Source: Verrucomicrobiaceae bacterium (GTDB taxonomy: Bacteria; Verrucomicrobiota; Verrucomicrobiia; Verrucomicrobiales; Akkermansiaceae). From it: DNA of 9,611 nucleotides. Position 1 is the first letter of the stretch, and each line of letters begins with the position of its first letter. The stretch lies in contig JAIXVN010000446.1 of assembly GCA_027483005.1 (NCBI GenBank), positions 1-9,611 on the forward strand. The letters are read 5' to 3'. The notes beneath the pieces are model-generated. The model did no database searches. It had not been told where the DNA came from and was given only the letters and a program-made list of their open reading frames with translations. Position numbers and translations under genes: made by a program. This document shows positions 1 through 4,060 of this stretch, piece after piece.

Positions 1-1
1 C

Positions 2-313
2 CTCGCCTCCGGTTCGGAGGTGCAGTATTGCATCGCCGCCGCTGCCGAGCTCGATGACGGCGTTCGCGTCGTTTCGCTGCCCTGCTTCGAGCGCTTCGAC
101 CGCCAGAGCGCCGAGTATCGCGAAAGCGTCCTGCCGAAGTCCGTCACCAAGCGCGTCGCCATCGAGGCCGGCGTCACCGGTCTCTGGTGGAAATACGTCG
201 GCACCGAAGGCAAGGTCCTCGGCATCGACCGCTTCGGCCTCAGCGCCCCCGGCGACACCGTCTTCAAGAAGCTCGGCATCACCAAGGAAGCCGTCATCGA
301 AGCCGCGAAGTAA
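2..313 (+). CDS. tkt: Transketolase, C-terminal end (5' truncated by window)
   Basis: The reading frame is open from base 2 and ends at TAA 311-313, giving the last 103 residues of a transketolase. Transketolase is the thiamine-diphosphate enzyme of the non-oxidative pentose phosphate pathway that moves two-carbon units between sugar phosphates. The visible part is the C-terminal domain. It opens with LASGSEV, the family's conserved 'ATGSEV' strand, followed by VVSLPCFERFDRQ, YRESVLP, RVAIEAG and the closing DRFGLSAPGDTVFKKLGIT segment, which is typical of bacterial transketolases. The catalytic and cofactor-binding parts lie upstream of the window. A strong intrinsic terminator follows 24 bases after the stop. 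The last ~140 bases of the gene are duplicated downstream at 2898-3038, where the copy is frameshifted. This copy is intact as far as can be seen. Confidence 0.95.
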   Translation, partial: LASGSEVQYCIAAAAELDDGVRVVSLPCFERFDRQSAEYRESVLPKSVTKRVAIEAGVTGLWWKYVGTEGKVLGIDRFGLSAPGDTVFKKLGITKEAVIEAAK

Positions 314-391
314 TCCTCCGCTTCAAAAAGTTCCCCAACGGCCCGCCCCGAAAAGGCGGGCCGTTTTTGTGGAGTCACTTCGCTCCTGTGG
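174..391 (+). repeat. Direct repeat copy A: transketolase 3' end plus terminator
   Basis: Bases 174-391 match 2898-3118 at roughly 94% by eye. The match covers the last ~140 coding bases, the stop, the short 3' untranslated stretch, the terminator and ~20 bases beyond. Differences include a single-base insertion in copy B within a run of C, G to A at 276 and A to G at 296. The 3' untranslated stretch differs more. Homology stops abruptly at both ends: upstream copy A continues into the intact gene and copy B into AT-rich DNA; downstream copy A meets an IS5-type fragment and copy B the arn side. The repeat brackets about 2.5 kb of accessory DNA. Confidence 0.92.
337..368 (+). terminator. Intrinsic terminator of the transketolase gene
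   Basis: A perfect 11-bp stem (337-347 with 355-365) encloses a 7-base loop, CCGAAAA, and runs into a T tract at 364-368. It lies just after the transketolase stop codon. The same terminator recurs at 3064-3095 as part of the large direct repeat. Confidence 0.93.
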
Positions 392-753
392 TGGACGATG
401 AAACGGGGACAGATGGTGGTGGTGGACGGCCAGGGTCTTCCTGTGGAAGGCACCCTTTCCTGGCATCGCCCGCAGAAGTGACCTTGGTGGTTCAGACTTT
501 GGCGGACTGCAGGGAGAGGACCTTAAGGCTTCCGCAGCGGCTGATTGCGGACCGGGCCTACGATGCCGATTGGCTTCGAAAACTGAAGAGGCGTCTGGAC
601 GGCGAGCTGATCCGTCCTCACCGGCGCAATCGCAAGCGAGCCTCGCTGCAGGATGGTCGGGCGCTGCGCCGCTACCGGCATCGCTGGAAGATCGAGCGGC
701 TCTTCGCCTTTTCCAGGCTCGCCTGCATCGTGATCCTCGTCAGACACTTTTGA
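392..753 (+). pseudogene. Degenerate IS5-family transposase fragment
   Basis: This is a remnant of a DDE transposase of the IS5 family (IS427/IS1031-like). Two frames are needed. Frame 2 (from about 392) reads WTMKRGQMVVVDGQGLPVEGT, the strand with the family's VDGQGLP block. Near 452-462 the match moves to frame 1, which reads ASPAEVTLV, LIADRAYDADWLRKL, PHRRNRKR and RRYRHRWKIERLFAF, ending at TGA 751-753. So there is a frameshift. The whole N-terminal part is missing. Near the C-terminus, RLFAF joins directly to LACIVILVRHF, whereas family members carry some 25 residues between these blocks, so there is also an in-frame internal deletion. The fragment begins right where the transketolase-end repeat stops. 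It cannot encode an active transposase. The exact right end of the old element is uncertain. Confidence 0.85.
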
Positions 754-782
754 AACCGTTTCTAGGGGTTCAAAGGAATGCA

Positions 783-843
783 GCCCCGGCAGGGGCGGCG
801 GAATCCGAAGGCCTGTGAGCCTTTCCAGCGCCCCTGCCGGGGC
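783..843. repeat. REP-like palindromic hairpin
   Basis: A perfect 15-bp inverted repeat pairs 783-797 with 829-843. Inside it a second short stem can form (AAGGC 808-812 with GCCTT 819-823). Each outer arm is itself nearly palindromic around CCGGCAGGGG. No T tract follows, so it does not look like an intrinsic terminator. It lies in the 754-885 stretch, which has no gene, between the IS5 remnant and the IS110 element. It resembles the extragenic palindromes that IS110-family elements often target. Confidence 0.7.
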
Positions 844-864
844 GCAATCCATTGAGCGAGCCAA

Positions 865-885
865 CCGGGGGCTGACGCACCCCGG
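865..885. repeat. Hairpin at the IS110 insertion site
   Basis: CCGGGG (865-870) pairs with CCCCGG (880-885) across a 9-base loop. The right arm plus the next two bases (CCCCGGCT, 880-887) is the left half of the inferred target of the IS110 element that follows. The insertion therefore sits at the foot of a palindrome. Confidence 0.65.
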
Positions 886-943
886 CTTGTATCTTCCTTT
901 TGGCTGCTTGGCGGGCTACCCTGTCAGTCAAGTGATCCAATGA

Positions 944-1125
944 GGACGACCGGGCTAGCCCCCGGTCGTCCGGCCCGCAGCGAGTCCGTCCCCCGGCTCG
1001 AATCTCCTTCCGGAAGTTCGAAGATTAGTGAGGACCGTTGCGGGCTGTTGGGTCGCCAGTTCGTACCGTTACTCGAACCGCCGGCATCGCCGTTGAGTTC
1101 GCATCACAAGCCTGAACAAACCAAC
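944..1125 (+). ncRNA. Candidate IS110 bridge RNA (target- and donor-binding loops)
   Basis: This is the non-coding stretch just upstream of the recombinase. It starts with a perfect 11-bp stem-loop (944-954 with 961-971). A target-binding unit follows: an outer stem 973-982 with 1036-1045 (one G-U pair), then 984-987 with 1032-1035, and an inner hairpin 998-1002 with 1017-1021. Its left guide CCCCGGCT (991-998) equals the left flank 880-887. Its right guide ATTAG (1024-1028) is complementary to CTAAT at 2090-2094. The donor-binding unit has an outer stem 1047-1051 with 1121-1125, then 1059-1062 with 1114-1117, and an inner stem 1074-1078 with 1097-1101 capped by 1082-1092. Its left guide ACCGTTACT (1065-1073) equals the right end 2083-2091. 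Its right guide ACAAG (1106-1110) is complementary to CTTGT at 886-890. The RNA boundaries are estimates. The length (~180 nt) agrees with the known IS621 RNA. Confidence 0.85.
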
Positions 1126-2082
1126 ATGAACATCCTGCCAGATACCAAACCCTCTGTCCACCTCGGCGTCGATGTCGCCAAGGCTGAACTCGTCCTCGAT
1201 TGCCTCGGAGTCATCCGCACCTTCAGCATTGACGCCAAGGGCATTGCCTCTTTACTCAAGGCCATCTCCAAAGCCACGCCCACTCCTCACCTCGTTTGCG
1301 AAGCGACCGGAGGCTATGAACGCGCCCTGGTCGGAGCCGCTGTCGTCAAAGCGATCCGCATCAGCGTTGTGCAACCGCAACGCGTCCGAGCCTTCGCCAA
1401 ATCCCTCGGACGTCTCGCCAAGAGCGATCCGCTCGATGCCGCCATGCTCAGCCGCTACGGCACGCATGCCTGCCCGAAACCCTTGGAACCAAAGGACTCC
1501 AACCGCCAGAAACTCGATGATCTCATGCGCGCACGCGCTGAGCTCATCGACTCACAGCAACGCGAGCTCAACCGCGCCGAGCACCACATCGGCTCTACGC
1601 TTCTCGTCGGCATCCACAAGGATCTGGCAGCCCGCTACCGCAAGCACATCGAGTCGATCGATGCCACCGCCGCGCTGCTCATCGCCGCAGACGAGAACCT
1701 CTCAAAAGCTGCCGAGGTGCTTCGCGAAGTCGTCGGAGTCGGCCCACAGACCAGCCGGGCCCTACTGGCCTTCCTTCCCGAACTCGGACGCATCGGAAGA
1801 CGCAGCATCGCCGCGCTGGTGGGAGTCGCGCCCTATGACCACGACAGCGGCAAGATGAAAGGCAGGCGCTACATCCAGGGTGGACGTGCCCAGGTGCGAC
1901 GGGTGCTGCACATGGCGGCAGTCGTTGCCGCTCGTCGCAATCCGGTGCTCAAAGCCTTCTATGAGCACCTGCGCGAGGCAGGCAAACCATTCAAAGTCGC
2001 GATCGTGGCAGTCGCCCGCAAGCTCATCATCCACCTCAATACACGAATGGCCATTTTCCTCAAAAATCCCGTTGCGATTTAG
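1126..2082 (+). CDS. tnp: IS110-family recombinase (transposase)
   Basis: This 318-residue protein is the RNA-guided DEDD recombinase that excises and inserts the element. The N-terminal RuvC-like domain shows the acidic set D16 (GVDVAK), E59 (CEATGGYE), and D101 and D104 (AKSDPLDA). A helical middle region (about 125-195) is followed by the C-terminal Transposase_20 domain: a helix-hairpin-helix-like segment VVGVGPQTSRALLAFLPELG (202-221), then ALVGVAPYDHDSGKMKGRR with the likely nucleophile S241, and GGRAQVRRVLHMAA. Length and motif spacing are normal and no stop or frameshift interrupts it, so it looks active. The ATG at 1126 is chosen because an in-frame start at 940 would translate the bridge RNA and add 62 residues unlike the family. 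No clear ribosome-binding site precedes the ATG; the 3' stem of the RNA ends right against it. The gene ends 9 bases inside the element's right end. Confidence 0.95.
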   Translation: MNILPDTKPSVHLGVDVAKAELVLDCLGVIRTFSIDAKGIASLLKAISKATPTPHLVCEATGGYERALVGAAVVKAIRISVVQPQRVRAFAKSLGRLAKSDPLDAAMLSRYGTHACPKPLEPKDSNRQKLDDLMRARAELIDSQQRELNRAEHHIGSTLLVGIHKDLAARYRKHIESIDATAALLIAADENLSKAAEVLREVVGVGPQTSRALLAFLPELGRIGRRSIAALVGVAPYDHDSGKMKGRRYIQGGRAQVRRVLHMAAVVAARRNPVLKAFYEHLREAGKPFKVAIVAVARKLIIHLNTRMAIFLKNPVAI

Positions 2083-2091
2083 ACCGTTACT

Positions 2092-2261
2092 AATGTCCGT
2101 CACCCCTCCGGGGCAGGAAGAATCGCAGAAATCGATATGATCTTTTGCCGTCTCCAGCAACGCCTCCCAACCACCTCCGACAATCCGCTTGTTTCTTCAG
2201 CATTCTGGGTTCAGAATCTTCTGATAAATGAAGTTGTTCAATACTACTGCTCGCTAGAATA
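2092..2261. other. Intergenic stretch right of the IS110 element
   Basis: No gene is supported here. It begins with the right half of the IS110 target (AATGTCCG). Two small hairpins are visible: CCCC 2103-2106 with GGGG 2110-2113, and ATTCTG 2202-2207 with CAGAAT 2212-2217. Neither is followed by a T tract. Base composition shifts from GC-rich to AT-richer across the stretch, leading into the two small genes that follow. Confidence 0.5.
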
Positions 2262-2525
2262 ATGAAACCAATAGTCAAAATTTTGATACCGAAAGCCATT
2301 CGAGAGGAATCGTATGCCGATATCCGTTCTGTGTTGCAGAGTAGCTACAATGGGGTGGAGTTCGTCTACGAACTTACAGAAAATGTAATTATTCCTACTG
2401 TATACGGATTGGGGCGTAATGGGGCTGATCTCGGGAGTATTAATGATAATCCTGATGCTACCTCCATCGACCTTTTCCGATCAATAAAGGTCGTCTTGAA
2501 TAAAGCATGCTGCGAAGAGTTATGA
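2262..2525 (+). CDS. Hypothetical protein, 87 aa, AT-richer accessory gene
   Basis: This open frame encodes an 87-residue soluble-looking protein with no signal peptide or membrane segment. I do not recognise the family. The N-terminus MKPIVKILIPKAIREESY is followed by an alternating hydrophobic/charged stretch (VEFVYELTENVIIPTVYGLG) that suggests beta strands, and the protein ends CCEEL. GC content is about 40-45% in the lines counted, well below the arn genes, which suggests foreign origin. Its stop overlaps the start of the next gene (ATGA at 2522-2525), so the two were probably translated together. No good Shine-Dalgarno sequence precedes the ATG. The overlap and shared composition are the main reasons to believe the gene is real. 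Confidence 0.5.
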   Translation: MKPIVKILIPKAIREESYADIRSVLQSSYNGVEFVYELTENVIIPTVYGLGRNGADLGSINDNPDATSIDLFRSIKVVLNKACCEEL

Positions 2526-2839
2526 GAAGAATTAAATCATTCAATTACTCCATCCAGCGCATGGTTGGTGGCTTCATTTTTTTGTTTTTTATTTTTTCAA
2601 GCGGATTGGCCGCTGCTATGCCGAGACCGCAGCCGCCGGACGAGGATGATGGGCCGAACTATATGAACGCCATCCCACCATGGCTCTTTATAGTCATATG
2701 CATTGCTGTCCCAGCTCTATTCCTGTGGAAAAAAGAGAAAGAGAAAGATTTTGATGCCCAAGGTTGTGGCTGTTTTTTACTGATGATTCTATTCGCGGTT
2801 GGTATACTTTTCACGTTTCTCAAAAGTTGTTCTGGTTAG
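2522..2839 (+). CDS. Hypothetical small membrane protein, 105 aa
   Basis: The ATG at 2522 overlaps the preceding stop as ATGA, so it is preferred over an in-frame ATG five codons upstream at 2507. The basic N-terminus (MRRIKSFNYSIQR) is followed by a hydrophobic segment at 15-32 ending GLAAAMP, which looks like a cleavable signal peptide. A short acidic proline-rich stretch (PQPPDEDDGP) comes next, then membrane segments at about 52-69 and 82-100 separated by a charged linker KKEKEKD. Three cysteines lie at 81, 83 and 103. The likely product is an inner-membrane protein. The composition is low-GC like its partner. The family is not recognised. The pairing of a small soluble protein with a small membrane protein is compatible with an immunity or toxin-antitoxin type module, but nothing in the sequence proves that. 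Confidence 0.55.
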   Translation: MRRIKSFNYSIQRMVGGFIFLFFIFSSGLAAAMPRPQPPDEDDGPNYMNAIPPWLFIVICIAVPALFLWKKEKEKDFDAQGCGCFLLMILFAVGILFTFLKSCSG

Positions 2840-2897
2840 ACAATAGGCTAATCTATTGAGCGTAAACAAAACAAAGGGACAGACAAATAGAAAGACA

Positions 2898-3038
2898 TCA
2901 CCGGACTCTGGTGGAAATACGTCGGCACCGAAGGCAAGGTCCTCGGCATCGACCGCTTCGGCCTCAGCGCCACCCGGCGACACCGTCTTCAAGAAGCTCG
3001 ACATCACCAAGGAAGCCGTCGTCGAAGCCGCGAAGTAA
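2898..3038 (+). pseudogene. Transketolase 3'-end fragment, frameshifted (repeat copy B)
   Basis: Bases 2898-3038 repeat the last ~140 coding bases of the transketolase gene at the window start. The first part matches in the frame giving TGLWWKYVGTEGK. A one-base insertion in the run after CTCAGCGCC (near 2969-2974) shifts the frame, and the remainder reads GDTVFKKLDITKEAVVEAAK before TAA. There is no transketolase sequence upstream of 2898, so this is a displaced or duplicated tail and not a gene. An open frame from 2856 crosses it but runs out of frame through its first half. Confidence 0.9.
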
Positions 3039-3063
3039 TCCTCTGCTTCATCGCAGTCTCCCC

Positions 3064-3095
3064 AACGGCCCGCCCCGAAAAGGCGGGCCGTTTTT
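3064..3095 (+). terminator. Second copy of the transketolase terminator
   Basis: The stem 3064-3074 with 3082-3092, the loop and the T tract (3091-3095) are identical to the terminator at 337-368. It would stop transcription leaving the accessory segment and insulate the genes downstream. Confidence 0.88.
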
Positions 3096-3170
3096 GTGGA
3101 GTCACCACACTCCTGTGGGGTCTTAGCGGGAAGGTGATGAAACACGATAACGACTGGCTGGTCTTCAAGT

Positions 3171-3227
3171 AGCGTGGGCATCCTGACACGAGGGAAGAGG
3201 AAGATTCGTGGGTGGGACGCCCACGCT
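3171..3227. repeat. Palindromic intergenic repeat
   Basis: AGCGTGGGC (3171-3179) is the exact inverse of GCCCACGCT (3219-3227). The right arm also forms its own tight hairpin, GTGGG 3212-3216 with CCCAC 3220-3224. It lies in the gene-free stretch 3119-3287 before the VTT membrane protein. The 'GTGGGCATCCTG ... GACGCCCAC' style looks like a dispersed extragenic repeat family, but only one copy is present here. Confidence 0.6.
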
Positions 3228-3287
3228 CCTTGAGCTTGCTTGTTGCCTTGCGGCGGGAGCGATGGCTGCCGAAGCTTCCGTCTGCTC

Positions 3288-3968
3288 ATGAAGTCCTTCA
3301 TCCACCGACATCGCCACCGGCTGGCCATTTGCCTGATCGTGGCGATGCTGGCGGGGGCGTGGTTCTGGAAGCATTCGCCGGATCAGGCGCTGGCGCTTTG
3401 GTATGGGTGGGTGGAAAGCGTGCTGGGCTGGGTGAGGTCGGCCCCGTTTCCGCTGTTCATCGTGCTGGTGGGGATCCTGCCGCTGGTCGGCGTGCCGGTG
3501 ACGGCAATGTATCTGGCGGCGGGGGCGGTGTATTCGCCGGTCTATGGGCTTGCTGGGACACTTGGCGGGATCTGTCTCGGCCTGATGCTGAACCTGCTGC
3601 TCAGCTACTATGCCTCCCGTGTTTTCCGGGCTCCCGTGGCCCGGTTGTTGAAACGCTTCGGGGCCTCGCTCCCCGATTTCAGCGGGCTGCCGGCCTGGAA
3701 GGTCATTCTGCTGGTGCGCATCACTCCGGGTGCGCCGTTGATGGTCCAGAACCTCCTGCTCGGTCTCGCGGCCATGCCGCTGCGCCCCTACTTGATCGTG
3801 TCAATGGCGGCCGAGATCCTGATCGCACTGGGATACCTGACCGCCGGTCATTCATTTGCCACGGGAGAATGGGGTTTGCTGCCGGTCGGGGTGGCACTGG
3901 TGGTGGTCGTGGTGCTGGTGGCCAGCCTGCTGCGAGACCGGATGAAGGAGAAAAAATCCGGTCAATGA
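3288..3968 (+). CDS. TVP38/TMEM64 (VTT/DedA-like) inner-membrane protein
   Basis: This 226-residue polytopic membrane protein belongs to the VTT (SNARE-associated/DedA superfamily) group. A short basic N-terminus (KSFIHRHRHR) precedes a membrane helix at 12-27. The VTT core follows: PLFIVLVGILPLVGVPVTAMYLAAGAVY (55-82) with the conserved proline and small-residue loop, a glycine-rich helix at 86-107, then R144-ITPGAP (R144, P147, P150), which matches the family's conserved R-x-x-P-x-x-P reentrant segment. The last helices are at about 165-187 and 195-214, followed by a basic tail. Related DedA-superfamily proteins recycle undecaprenyl phosphate and affect polymyxin resistance, which is relevant because the arn genes start 92 bases downstream. 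The ATG at 3288 is chosen over an in-frame TTG at 3240. Specific substrate unknown. Confidence 0.85.
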   Translation: MKSFIHRHRHRLAICLIVAMLAGAWFWKHSPDQALALWYGWVESVLGWVRSAPFPLFIVLVGILPLVGVPVTAMYLAAGAVYSPVYGLAGTLGGICLGLMLNLLLSYYASRVFRAPVARLLKRFGASLPDFSGLPAWKVILLVRITPGAPLMVQNLLLGLAAMPLRPYLIVSMAAEILIALGYLTAGHSFATGEWGLLPVGVALVVVVVLVASLLRDRMKEKKSGQ

Positions 3969-3982
3969 TGAAGCTCCCGGCC

Positions 3983-4000
3983 TTCTCATGAAACTCTCAT
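3983..4000 (+). promoter_or_regulatory. Candidate Pho box upstream of arnT
   Basis: TTCTCAT-GAAA-CTCTCAT is two 7-base repeats spaced by 4, an 11-base period, as in PhoB-binding Pho boxes (CTGTCAT repeats). Against that consensus the repeats match 5/7 and 6/7. The 9-mer TCTCATGAA occurs exactly twice (3984-3992, 3995-4003). It lies between the VTT gene and arnT, 60 bases before the arnT start. No convincing -10 element was seen downstream, so regulation by PhoB is an inference. Confidence 0.4.
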
Positions 4001-4060
4001 GAAGGTTCTGGCAGACCTCCCGGGTGATCGAGCGAGAGTGCATCGCTTGAGCCTGCGTGC

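Larger units (their letters stand above)
886..2091 (+). mobile_element. IS110-family insertion sequence, complete, ends inferred from bridge RNA guides
   Basis: The element carries a single recombinase gene (1126-2082) and a ~240-base 5' non-coding region holding a candidate bridge RNA. Its ends are inferred from the guides. The CT core is present on both sides, at 886-887 and 2090-2091. The left end continues TGTAT, and the right end is ACCGTTA directly before the second CT, beginning right after the recombinase stop. Counting one core copy the unit is about 1,204 bp. There are no long terminal inverted repeats, as expected for IS110. Removing the element restores a target reading CACCCCGG-CT-AATGTCCG. 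From memory, the predicted circle junction ACCGTTA-CT-TGTAT closely resembles the IS621 donor site; this should be checked against the published sequence. The placement of the non-coding region upstream of the gene puts it in the IS110 rather than the IS1111 group. Confidence 0.85.
2898..3118 (+). repeat. Direct repeat copy B: transketolase 3' end plus terminator
   Basis: This is the second copy of the ~220 bp repeat (copy A at 174-391). It holds the frameshifted coding tail, the 3' untranslated stretch and the terminator. Its left edge abuts AT-rich accessory DNA. Its right edge continues into the intergenic region before the arn genes. Confidence 0.92.

Noticed and set aside
783..843. Large hairpin as an intrinsic terminator
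   Set aside because: There is no T tract on either side and the arms are long with a nested stem, which fits an extragenic palindrome better.
940..1125. N-terminal extension of the IS110 recombinase from an in-frame ATG at 940
   Set aside because: The 62 extra residues are unlike the family, and the DNA is accounted for by the structured bridge RNA with matched guides. The ATG at 1126 gives the usual N-terminus.
2856..3038. 60-residue open frame crossing the second tkt tail
   Set aside because: It reads the first half of the transketolase tail out of frame and only the end in frame. It is a by-product of a frameshifted fragment.
3240..3287. TTG start for the VTT protein
   Set aside because: The ATG at 3288 gives the expected short basic N-terminus before the first helix; the extra 16 residues look random.
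3212..3991. 259-residue + strand open frame overlapping the VTT gene
   Set aside because: Gly/Ala/Arg-rich composition without motifs, and it shadows a frame with clear membrane helices and the conserved R-x-x-P-x-x-P segment.
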